Source of the DNA: a virus
Length of the DNA stretch: 32,749 nucleotides
IMG/VR virus record: IMGVR_UViG_3300033148_008055
Coordinates: 1 to 32,749 of that record
Direction: 5' to 3' (one strand)
In this document: positions 7,769-14,635 of the stretch, piece after piece
Position numbering within the stretch: the first letter of the stretch is position 1
Layout: each line of letters opens with the position of its first letter
Position numbers and translations under genes: made by a program
The notes under the pieces: generated by a model
What the model saw: only the letters and a program-made list of their open reading frames with translations
Databases searched by the model: none
What the model was told of the DNA's origin: nothing

Positions 7769-8158
7769 CTACTCGTCGTCATCATCGTCATCTGACTCTG
7801 ACGGCGTCAACAACGGCTTCATCCGCTCATCCTCACAGAAGAGGCTGAGCTCGACTCCGCCTCGGGATGCCGCACCGAGACCGAAGTTCTTGAGGAGGCG
7901 ACCCCACCATTTCTCGCCTCTCAATCTCGGGGCCGACTGTACGTCGAGCGACCCTCCCATGATTTGTACGTTCCGCTCCGCGTCTCTTGATGAGGCGCGG
8001 GGTTTGGAGCGTACTAGAACTCTGCGGCCTGGGGACGGAGAGTTGTGGCGTCTCACAACGTCACGACAATCGATCTCCAGGTCACAGTCCTCGCACTCCG
8101 AGTCGCCCGGCGCCCAGTTGTGGCCGTAGCAACGAGGTAGATCCGACGTGTGAGTCAT
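7769..8158 (-). CDS. Small zinc-knuckle protein with poly-Asp tail
   Basis: 129 residues from ATG 8158; GGAGG is five bases upstream, favouring it over the in-frame GTG at 8164. It is the first gene of the leftward replication block. The N-terminus contains CYGHNWAPGDSECEDCDLEIDC, a compact Cys/His cluster that could bind zinc. The middle is Arg-rich (GRRVLVRSKPRASSR). The C-terminus ends SESDDDDDDE, an acidic tail of the kind that single-stranded-DNA-binding proteins use to recruit partners. Adaptor, inhibitor or ssDNA-binding roles are possible; none is proven. No named family is recognised. Confidence 0.7.
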   Translation of the reverse strand: MTHTSDLPRCYGHNWAPGDSECEDCDLEIDCRDVVRRHNSPSPGRRVLVRSKPRASSRDAERNVQIMGGSLDVQSAPRLRGEKWWGRLLKNFGLGAASRGGVELSLFCEDERMKPLLTPSESDDDDDDE

Positions 8159-8205
8159 TGACACCTCCTGGTCGTACGTCTCTTGTACCCTGGTTCCTCT
8201 GGGCT

Positions 8206-8233
8206 TTGCTGGCCAAGTCGCTGGTGGTATGCT
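8206..8233 (+). promoter_or_regulatory. Probable rightward promoter of the virion gene block
   Basis: In the 116-bp divergent gap 8159-8274, TTGCTG (8206-8211) and TATGCT (8228-8233) are 16 bases apart, a reasonable housekeeping-type promoter about 40 bases before the start of the first virion gene. The leftward gene must also be driven from this gap, but I see no equally good minus-strand pair. A GAGAGG ribosome binding site precedes ATG 8275. Confidence 0.4.
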
Positions 8234-8274
8234 TTACGGGATTGGTGTAGAACATAAGAACCACGGAGAGGTCC

Positions 8275-9522
8275 ATGATCAAAACCGCCGGCGTCGTCTT
8301 CGACTTCTATGACGATCAGGGTGCGTTCCTCAAGACGAAGCTCGCTGGAGGCACGGTCCCTGACAGCATCGCTGAGGCCGCCGTGCTGTCACCGGAGGAG
8401 CACAACGCTCTTCCCGACAATGCCTTCGCCGCTGTCATCCGAAACGGCGACGAGGTTCTCCGTAAGTTCGCCTGCGTCGACAAGGGCAACACGCTTGTCA
8501 GCGCGCTGTACTTCCTGGAGAACCGCTCGAAGTTGCCTTCGTCGTCCAACATCAAGATCGCCCACAATCTGGTGGAGGCATGTCGCTTCTTCGACGTCGT
8601 GCCCCCACCAGACCTCGTGAAGGAGGCGGCCGGCAAAGTCCTCATCAAGGGGGATGGCGCTGAGATCTTGGCCCCGAAGCAGGGCGAGAAGCGGGCTGAC
8701 CTCACCGGCACTCGGGTGATGCCCATCACGCCGGTGGCGCCTGGCAAGTCGAAGATGGCGAGCGACCCCGTCATCCATGATCCTTACGTCGACACCACAG
8801 CAGTGGAGTTGCGTGGTGGGCCAGTGCGTCAAGCTCTTCCTGATGAGCTCTACGCTATGGTGAGCCATGACGGCGGCCGTAGCTTCCCGCTTCAGACGTG
8901 GGGGCAGGTCAAGAAGGCCGCAGTCTTCTTCGAAGAGCAGGGCAAGCGTATGCACCCTCGTTCTCGGAAGGACTTCTGTACGAAGCTCGCCTCTCGTGCC
9001 AACGAGCTTGGTGTCGAGGTAAGTGGTGTCATCAGGAAGTATGGCTCCATGAGCTTCGCCACCGATCGAGAGCTCGGTGTTGCTGTCGAGACGCGTCGAC
9101 AGTTGTGGCGGGACCATCACGACGAGGCCATCAGCCTGCTCGACGGCCTGATGGAAAAGCGAGCCAGCATGGAGCCGGCCGTTTTCGCTGAGGGTCTGGC
9201 ACAAATCGATGTGCTTGCCGAGTCGGACCGACACTGGGGTAAGGACATTCCAGACCCGTGGTTGTCCACCTTCGGTATTGAGAAGACGGCGGAGTGGCGG
9301 TGGGTCCACGCCAACGATGTGCTCACGGAGGAGCAGCTCAAGAACTTCGTGACGTCGAGTAGGAAATTCCTTCGGCAGAACTTCAGTGAGGATTTGGCTG
9401 ACGAGTTGAAGAAGAATCCCACGAGTGTCTTCGATTCGCTTCCGCTGCCGCAGCAACGCGTCATCGCTCGGTTGGCGGCTCACCAGGAGGACGGCGGCAG
9501 CGCCGCCGTGATCTCTCTTTAG
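8275..9522 (+). CDS. Probable virion protein of unknown role (415 residues)
   Basis: First gene of the rightward block, with GAGAGG just before the ATG. The N-terminus is beta-prone (GVVFDFYDDQGAFLKTKL). Next is an AVIRNGDEVLRKFACVDKG segment followed by helical sequence (SALYFLENRSKLP, KIAHNLVEACRFFDV), an arrangement I associate with uncharacterised structural proteins of large phages. The C-terminal half is charged and helical. Short Lys-x-Ala motifs recur (IKTAG at the very start, VKEAA, VKKAA, IEKTA). No protease, capsid or tail signature can be named. A minor capsid, internal virion or scaffold-associated role is plausible from position only. Confidence 0.75.
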   Translation: MIKTAGVVFDFYDDQGAFLKTKLAGGTVPDSIAEAAVLSPEEHNALPDNAFAAVIRNGDEVLRKFACVDKGNTLVSALYFLENRSKLPSSSNIKIAHNLVEACRFFDVVPPPDLVKEAAGKVLIKGDGAEILAPKQGEKRADLTGTRVMPITPVAPGKSKMASDPVIHDPYVDTTAVELRGGPVRQALPDELYAMVSHDGGRSFPLQTWGQVKKAAVFFEEQGKRMHPRSRKDFCTKLASRANELGVEVSGVIRKYGSMSFATDRELGVAVETRRQLWRDHHDEAISLLDGLMEKRASMEPAVFAEGLAQIDVLAESDRHWGKDIPDPWLSTFGIEKTAEWRWVHANDVLTEEQLKNFVTSSRKFLRQNFSEDLADELKKNPTSVFDSLPLPQQRVIARLAAHQEDGGSAAVISL

Positions 9523-9570
9523 AAACAGACATGCACATCCCGGTCTGGAGATCGGGGAGGAGAATAGGAC

Positions 9571-10308
9571 ATGGCAAGTAAGACTTTCGGGCCGGAGAGT
9601 GCAAGGCGTCCGCATCTCGTTCAGGATGGGAAGGGTGGCGTAGCCGGTGAGGTCGGAGATCTGCGTGCGGATGTGGAGCGCGCCATCACGAAGCTGGAGG
9701 CCCGCACCGGGCTGCTGGAGATCCAGTGGGTGGACGGCGGCCTCGTGGCCGTCGGTGGCGACCACGTCGTCAAGGGCGTTGGCCTGCTGCAGGCCGGTGT
9801 TGCGGCTGCGCTGACGCTCTTCGCCGGCACCTCAGAGCTCGTCTTCGAGGCCCTCACTCCGGGTGAGGGCGGCAACGCCTTCACCGTCGAGATTCAGGAC
9901 ACCGGGGCGATCTCCGTCACGAAGACAGGTGACGCCTTCGTCATCACCATCAACCTCGGCGTCAGCACTGCCGATGCGATCGCTACGGCTGTCAACGCCG
10001 ACGCCGCGCAGTCCGACGGTTACCTGACCTGCAACGGTGGTGGAGTCGGTGTGGCGCAGGCCGTCACTGCAGCGACCGCCATGACGGGTGGAGTCGGTGA
10101 CGACTGGGCCTGTGAGGTGGCCGGTGAAGCGTGCTTGCCCGCCAACACAACCGGTGCCAACGGAGGCGCTGCCGTCACTGACACCGTGGCCACCGTGACG
10201 GTTCCGGACCTGACAGGTGTCGGCGATCCGCTGGCGGCTGGTGATGTGGCCGTCCTCGCCGTATTGGCGAACGGTGTCCGTGACGCCGTGTCGGGTGTCC
10301 TCGCGTAG
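9571..10308 (+). CDS. Beta-rich structural protein, possible head decoration or tail component
   Basis: 245 residues with a strong GGGGAGGAG ribosome binding site. Residues 1-50 include a predicted short coiled coil (VGDLRADVERAITKLEARTG). Residues 88-150 hold a module often seen in phage structural proteins: LVFEALTPGEGGNAFTVEI, then a strand with ISVTKTGDAFVITINLG, then VSTADAIATAVNAD. The remainder is Gly/Ala/Thr-rich and beta-prone, with two isolated cysteines (C154 and one near 190). The composition fits an abundant exposed virion protein. It could be a decoration, fibre-base or tail component; the sequence does not decide. Confidence 0.75.
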   Translation: MASKTFGPESARRPHLVQDGKGGVAGEVGDLRADVERAITKLEARTGLLEIQWVDGGLVAVGGDHVVKGVGLLQAGVAAALTLFAGTSELVFEALTPGEGGNAFTVEIQDTGAISVTKTGDAFVITINLGVSTADAIATAVNADAAQSDGYLTCNGGGVGVAQAVTAATAMTGGVGDDWACEVAGEACLPANTTGANGGAAVTDTVATVTVPDLTGVGDPLAAGDVAVLAVLANGVRDAVSGVLA

Positions 10309-10313
10309 GCAAT

Positions 10314-11180
10314 ATGCCCACGGCTGAGGAGCAGTTCCTCAGCGTTCTGATGGACGCTGACGGAGAAAACGCCGCCTCTCTTGAGGCAGGAGAGGGGGAG
10401 GAGCCGGTCGAGGGAAAGGCTAAGCCCTACCCACGGCCGGCTTTCTCTGCCTCCTCTGCGTTCCAACACAGGGACACTCACCCATTGGTCCTGAGCGTCC
10501 TTCTCCTATCGAAGTACGGCCCAGAATGGTTGACTTGGGAGCCTGAGACGTTGTGGCAGGAGATCGAGTCGGACTTCCGGGTGACACCAAGTGTCTACGC
10601 TCGTAACAAGATCAATGCTATGAAGACGATGCACGTCGTCGATACACCGTGGACGGAGTGGGAAGTCTTCAATCAAGTCGTCATGGCAATGACCGATGTC
10701 ATTCCAGACTTTCGGGTCCTTCAGAAACCATCACCTGCTCAGGTCATAGCCGGCGTCGACGTGATGAATAAGATCAGGATTGACGCCTCGTACTCCGAAG
10801 AGGTGGCACGTTACATTGCCGCTTGTTTCCTCACGGAGGGCGTCGTCTACCTTCCGAAGCCTGTGGAGTTTGCGCAGCGCTACGCCATGATGCCCCGGTA
10901 CAGGTGTCGTCGGTGCAAGAACGTTGACACCGATACCGACACCGAGGTCTGTGACTCCTGCGGCGCCCCGCAAGAGATGTTGGAAAAGATGGTTCGTCAC
11001 GACCCCGAAGACGTGAAGGAGAAGTACACTAGGGTTGTGGCGGAGCGTGCGAAGTCCGGGGACTGGTCGGTACTTCAGGAGAACGTCGTCGACGTTCAGG
11101 TCGCCAAGCTGCTTCAAGCCAAGCTGCGAAGTCGTGAAATGTCGAGTAGGCTTCGTACCCAGATGGAGGCGATTGAATGA
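10314..11180 (+). CDS. Zinc-ribbon phage protein upstream of the portal
   Basis: 288 residues. The start is ATG 10314, only five bases after the previous stop and with little Shine-Dalgarno sequence, so it is probably translated by coupling. The N-terminal 45 residues are acidic and disordered-looking, followed by helical sequence (LVLSVLLLSKYGPEWL, ETLWQEIESDF). A zinc ribbon is clear: YRCRRCKN with C198 and C201, and VCDSCGAP with C213 and C216. The C-terminal helix is Arg-rich. Similar zinc ribbons occur here in the portal and the large terminase. The role is unknown; a head-assembly or packaging accessory is likely from its place before the portal. Confidence 0.75.
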   Translation: MPTAEEQFLSVLMDADGENAASLEAGEGEEPVEGKAKPYPRPAFSASSAFQHRDTHPLVLSVLLLSKYGPEWLTWEPETLWQEIESDFRVTPSVYARNKINAMKTMHVVDTPWTEWEVFNQVVMAMTDVIPDFRVLQKPSPAQVIAGVDVMNKIRIDASYSEEVARYIAACFLTEGVVYLPKPVEFAQRYAMMPRYRCRRCKNVDTDTDTEVCDSCGAPQEMLEKMVRHDPEDVKEKYTRVVAERAKSGDWSVLQENVVDVQVAKLLQAKLRSREMSSRLRTQMEAIE

Positions 11181-12244
11181 CGGACATCACCACTGTCCTA
11201 GCCATGGCCGACGAGATTGAGCGTGAGATCGGCATAGAGAAAGACGCTGCTGCGCTTCCTCTTCTCGGCAGGGCGCTCGTCGGTGGGGTGTCCAAGGTTG
11301 TGAAGCCTATGGCTGGTGCCGTGGGGCGTGCGGCGGAGAGGACGGGGGGCGAGTTCCTGAAGAAGCCTCAGGGGTGGCTGAGCAAGGCCCCCAGCAACAT
11401 TGAGAAGTGGGTCGGTACGAAGCCGGGTCAAGAAGCCATGTCGAGGTGGACGGGGCGACTCGGAGCATCTGGTGTCGGTGCCGCCGGCGGCGGGGCTCTA
11501 GGAGCAGCGACGGCGGGACCCGACGCCACGCTTCGGGAGCGTGTGAGTCGTGCTGGAAAGGGGGCCCTGTTGGGGGCCGGCGCCGGTCTTGCGGCGGGTC
11601 AAGTCGTAACAAGGGCGGGTCGAGCTCAGGCTGGCCGCGTTGCTGCGAGACAGCGGCACTCCGTCACCGGGTACGTGCCCCGGACGAAGGGTCAGATAGC
11701 CAGGGGCGTATCTAAGGGCGGCAAGGGCATGTCTGATGCTGAGCGTTTGGCCGCTCTCAAACAGATGGGTGTCGACACCGGCAAGATGGACTTGGCTGCG
11801 GCAGAAGCGGCTGGACACACCGGAGTCAATAAGTACCTCAAAGGCGGTGCCGGTGAGGCGGCGAAGCGCGGAATGACCAGCATCCCAGGCTTCGCTCGTG
11901 AGGTCGTCAAGCATCCCGGAGAAGCCGCGGCTATCGGCATGGGAAGTGGTGGTCTACTGGGTGCCGGTGTCATGGGTGCTTTTGGGGCTTCACAGGTGCC
12001 GCATGCTATGCGCAGCACACAGCAGGGTGGAAGTTCTGGGAACCTAGGGCAACTCATCGGTGAGACGGCTGGCTACACGTTGGGAGCTCCCATCCCCATC
12101 CTTGGTAACATCGCTCTTGGATCGTTGGGCGGTAAGGTTGGGAGAGCGATCGGCAAGGGAGTTGGGAAACTCACGGGCAAAGGACAGCCCCTGCCTGCGG
12201 GACAGCTTCCGCCGGCCGCAGGCCGCGTCGTGCCGAGAGGATAG
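11177..12244 (+). CDS. Gly/Ala-rich protein with hydrophobic stretches, possible internal/ejection protein
   Basis: 355 residues. ATGA overlap with the previous gene and GGAGG seven bases upstream within it. After a short charged N-terminus (ADEIEREIGIEKDAAALPLLG), the protein is dominated by Gly, Ala, Arg and Lys with several weakly hydrophobic glycine-zipper stretches: GVGAAGGGALGAATAG near 98, GALLGAGAGLAAGQVV near 128, and AIGMGSGGLLGAGVMGAFG near 252. Such proteins can insert into membranes and are often packaged in virions and ejected with DNA. It sits between the zinc-ribbon protein and the portal. Its composition matches the 128-residue protein just after the RNA polymerase. Function is inferred. 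Confidence 0.7.
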   Translation: MTDITTVLAMADEIEREIGIEKDAAALPLLGRALVGGVSKVVKPMAGAVGRAAERTGGEFLKKPQGWLSKAPSNIEKWVGTKPGQEAMSRWTGRLGASGVGAAGGGALGAATAGPDATLRERVSRAGKGALLGAGAGLAAGQVVTRAGRAQAGRVAARQRHSVTGYVPRTKGQIARGVSKGGKGMSDAERLAALKQMGVDTGKMDLAAAEAAGHTGVNKYLKGGAGEAAKRGMTSIPGFAREVVKHPGEAAAIGMGSGGLLGAGVMGAFGASQVPHAMRSTQQGGSSGNLGQLIGETAGYTLGAPIPILGNIALGSLGGKVGRAIGKGVGKLTGKGQPLPAGQLPPAAGRVVPRG

Positions 12245-12247
12245 GCG

Positions 12248-14239
12248 ATGTTCTCGTACAGCGAAGGCCCGTACCAGAGATTCAGTAGCACCCGTAGTCG
12301 CATCCTCGGGTCAGCGGCACCATACGGCGTTGCCTACCCGTCGCCATTCTTCGACGTCGCGCACACCTACTTGCCAGACACCGTCAAGCGGATGTTCCGC
12401 TGGTGCCGATACTACTACCTGACGAACCCTGTGATCGCGGCCACCATCAACAAGATGGCGGAGTACCCCATCACCGACATCTCAGTAGCCACGGAGAACG
12501 AGGGGCTCCGTGAGCACTGGGAGACGTTCTTTGAGGATACGATCAAGCTCCGTAGCTTCCTCATAAACCTCGGCCTCTACTACATGTGCTACGGAAACGC
12601 GATCGTTTCCATTCACTACCCATTCGTGAAATTCCTGAAGTGCCGTCACTGCAGCGCCAAGCATCCGGCTCGTGACGTCCAGTACCGATTTCACGGCTAT
12701 CGCTTCGTCATGAAGTGCCCGTCATGCGGCAACAGCGGAGAGGCTATAGCGGAGGACGTCCAGATCAAATCCCCGCGGCAGATTCGCCTCATCATCTGGA
12801 ACCCTGAGGACATCACCGTCGTTCACAACGACATTACCGGGGAGGACACCTACTTCTACGAGGTGCCGAAGTCGTTGAAGAACGACATCCAGATCGGCAA
12901 GCCGCACATCGTTCAGAATATTCCGCAGCTAGTCATAGATGCTGTTCGGAAAGAGAAGCTCATCCGGCTCAACCCCGACAACGTCTTCCACTCCAAGAGG
13001 CCTAGCCTCCTCACCGGGGTGAAAGACGCGGGGATGGGCATCCCGATGCTGCTGCCGGTTCTGAAGGACGTCTTCTATCTTCAGATCCTCAAGAAGGCCA
13101 ACGAGGCCATCGCTCTGGAGCGCGTCTATCCACTGAGTGTCATCTTCCCAGCTAGCGCCGCACCAACAGCCGACGTCTTCAACAACGTCAACCTCATGAA
13201 GTGGCGTGACCAAGTTCAGCAGGAGATTGCCAGGTGGCGAGTTGATCGAGCCTACATACCCGTCATGCCTCTGCCCCTTGGGCACCAGGTCATCGGTGGT
13301 GACGGTAGAGCTCTCATGCTCGGCAACGAAATCAAGATGTGGTCGGACCAAATCATCGCCGGCATGGGCGTGCCCAATGAGTTCGTCTACGGTGGTCTCC
13401 AGTACAGTGGCTCCAACGTCTCGCTACGCATGCTGGAGAACCACTTCCTTCGGTACATCTCAGACCTCAGGCGTTTCGTTCGTGGATTTCTCATCAAGAA
13501 CGTGGCGGCCTACCTGGACTGGCCCGTTGTCGAGGCGCGGTTCAAGCCCTTCAAGATGGCAGACGATCTCCAGCGTAAGGCGCTCATGTTCCAGTACAAC
13601 CAGGCTGGGAAGGTCAGCGACGCGACGCTACTCACTGACTCTGACCTCGATCCGACGAAGGAGAATGAGGCCATGGAGCGGGAGACTGACTCTCGTACTC
13701 AGGCCGTGAAGAAGCAGCAGTTGGCTCAGGCTGAGATTCAGGGTGAGGCCCAGGTCGTCATGGCCAAATTCCAGGCCAGGTCGCAGACCGTCATGAATGA
13801 GGAGATGGCTCAGGCTCAGCAGGGCATGCAGGACTCCGGTCCTGGTGAGGCGCGAGAGGGCCTCGGCCCGAGCCCGGCTGGACAAGGCGGTGGGATGCAG
13901 GGCCAAGGTATGCTGCCTCCGGGACCGCAGCAGGCTCAGCAGCAGGCTCAGCAGCAGGGTCAGCAGCAGGCTCAGCAGGGCCAGCTCGGTGGGGCGCCGC
14001 CTCAGTCTCAGCCCGACCCGCAGACGGTACAGGCCATAGCTCAGCAGCTTGCTGCCTTACCGCAGGGATTCCAGGAGATGTCCTTGCAGCAGCTCGCACA
14101 GCAGAACCCTCTGTTGGCGCAGGCCGTGGCTCAGGTTCTGAGGTCTGGTGGTGCCGCCGCCAGTTCCCCGGACTCAGCCGGTAAGCCTCTCCCCGAACAG
14201 TTGCCTCCGCGCCGTGGACCTGAGTCCGCCTCAATATAG
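12248..14239 (+). CDS. Portal protein with inserted zinc ribbon and Gln-rich tail
   Basis: 663 residues. The portal forms the ring at one head vertex through which DNA is packaged and ejected. Portal-like features are YYYLTNPVIAATINKMA near 55-71, YGNAIVSIHYP near 115-125, IIWNPEDITVV near 182-192, and a central region with GVPNEFVYGGLQYSGSNVS, typical of phage portals. Inserted at 132-160 is a zinc ribbon (CRHC with C132 and C135; CPSC with C157 and C160). The last 170 residues are Gln/Ala/Gly/Pro-rich (QQAQQQ-type runs near 560-580) and look flexible. AGAGGA precedes the start. A hairpin follows the stop. The assignment rests on motif and context reading. Confidence 0.8.
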   Translation: MFSYSEGPYQRFSSTRSRILGSAAPYGVAYPSPFFDVAHTYLPDTVKRMFRWCRYYYLTNPVIAATINKMAEYPITDISVATENEGLREHWETFFEDTIKLRSFLINLGLYYMCYGNAIVSIHYPFVKFLKCRHCSAKHPARDVQYRFHGYRFVMKCPSCGNSGEAIAEDVQIKSPRQIRLIIWNPEDITVVHNDITGEDTYFYEVPKSLKNDIQIGKPHIVQNIPQLVIDAVRKEKLIRLNPDNVFHSKRPSLLTGVKDAGMGIPMLLPVLKDVFYLQILKKANEAIALERVYPLSVIFPASAAPTADVFNNVNLMKWRDQVQQEIARWRVDRAYIPVMPLPLGHQVIGGDGRALMLGNEIKMWSDQIIAGMGVPNEFVYGGLQYSGSNVSLRMLENHFLRYISDLRRFVRGFLIKNVAAYLDWPVVEARFKPFKMADDLQRKALMFQYNQAGKVSDATLLTDSDLDPTKENEAMERETDSRTQAVKKQQLAQAEIQGEAQVVMAKFQARSQTVMNEEMAQAQQGMQDSGPGEAREGLGPSPAGQGGGMQGQGMLPPGPQQAQQQAQQQGQQQAQQGQLGGAPPQSQPDPQTVQAIAQQLAALPQGFQEMSLQQLAQQNPLLAQAVAQVLRSGGAAASSPDSAGKPLPEQLPPRRGPESASI

Positions 14240-14250
14240 ATCTAAATGAT

Positions 14251-14279
14251 GGGGGCCGCCCCATGGTAGGACGGCCCCC
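14251..14279. terminator. GC-rich hairpin, bidirectional terminator between portal and leftward small ORFs
   Basis: GGGGGCCG (14251-14258) pairs with CGGCCCCC (14272-14279); CC/GG extend the stem with one bulged A. There is no strong T-run on either side. It lies 11 bases after the portal stop and just after the end of the leftward small ORFs, so it could end transcription in both directions. Confidence 0.6.
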
Positions 14280-14292
14280 GACGCCGAAACCC

Positions 14293-14385
14293 TTACGGGT
14301 AACGACCTCTCCGCCAGGCCTCCAGGCAACAGATCGTGTCCACCACTAGTGTGGCCGCGAATGCCAGGAGGAATATGCGGATCAG
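14293..14385 (-). CDS. Possible 30-residue small membrane protein (non-ATG start)
   Basis: On the minus strand, CTG at 14385 opens a 30-codon frame ending TAA at 14293. The product is one hydrophobic helix with a basic end: LIRIFLLAFAATLVVDTICC, then LEAWRRGRYP. GGAGG lies four bases before the CTG, and CTGA overlaps the stop of the acidic ORF upstream, the same coupling geometry as ATGA elsewhere in the window. No ATG, GTG or TTG is available upstream in this frame before a stop, so initiation is the weak point. If real it could be a holin-like, spanin-like or other single-pass membrane peptide. It would be missed by standard gene callers. Confidence 0.35.
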   Translation of the reverse strand: MIRIFLLAFAATLVVDTICCLEAWRRGRYP

Positions 14386-14522
14386 TCGTCCTCCTCTGTA
14401 GTGGAGGAGTCAGCGATGGAGTCGGACAACGCGTCGTCCAACTCGCTCAGTGGGTCGGAAAACGTCGTCTGGTCCACAACGTCTTCCGGCTCCGGCTTCG
14501 GGGCGGGGTCAATGCTGGCCAA
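14382..14522 (-). CDS. Possible 46-residue acidic small protein (TTG start)
   Basis: The minus-strand frame from TTG 14522, with AAGGAGGG just upstream, encodes a Pro/Glu then Asp/Ser-rich product: LASIDPAPKPEPEDVVDQTT, followed by FSDPLSELDDALSDSIADSS and a TTEEDD end. The composition looks like a real acidic protein rather than chance, and the same frame stays open for about 30 more codons upstream without an ATG or GTG. It lies between the RNA polymerase promoter region and the bidirectional hairpin. Acidic miniproteins in phages can act as DNA mimics or host-factor binders; here that is only a possibility. No matching plus-strand gene is convincing. Confidence 0.4.
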   Translation of the reverse strand: MASIDPAPKPEPEDVVDQTTFSDPLSELDDALSDSIADSSTTEEDD

Positions 14523-14580
14523 GTTCCCTCCTTGCTCCGTAATAGGAGCTGTCTTTGATCCATAGTTCTTGTAACGAGGA

Positions 14581-14609
14581 TTGACGCCGCCGTTGCGTCG
14601 TCGTAAGGT
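14581..14609 (+). promoter_or_regulatory. Promoter of the RNA polymerase gene
   Basis: TTGACG (14581-14586), a 17-base spacer and TAAGGT (14604-14609) form the best housekeeping-type promoter in the window, 26 bases before the polymerase ATG; GAGAGG serves as its ribosome binding site. It implies that the polymerase gene can be read by host RNA polymerase. The rest of the 396-bp gap 14240-14635 holds the hairpin and the two small leftward ORFs. Confidence 0.55.
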
Positions 14610-14635
14610 AGTTTCGATACATCAGAGAGGTCGTC

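Noticed and set aside
9523-9570. CCCG...CGGG hairpin before the gene at 9571
   Set aside because: The stem is only four base pairs with a mismatch and a tight loop; it is not convincing as a terminator.
8389-9765. 458-codon open frame on the minus strand opposite the first virion genes
   Set aside because: It spans two good plus-strand genes with clear ribosome binding sites, its product is Arg/Leu/His-rich with no motif, and it has no Shine-Dalgarno site. It is a GC-rich shadow frame.
14349-14558. 69-codon plus-strand frame in the portal-polymerase gap
   Set aside because: It has no ribosome binding site and a Gly/Val/Arg-rich, motif-free product. The minus-strand frames over the same bases have better start signals and composition.
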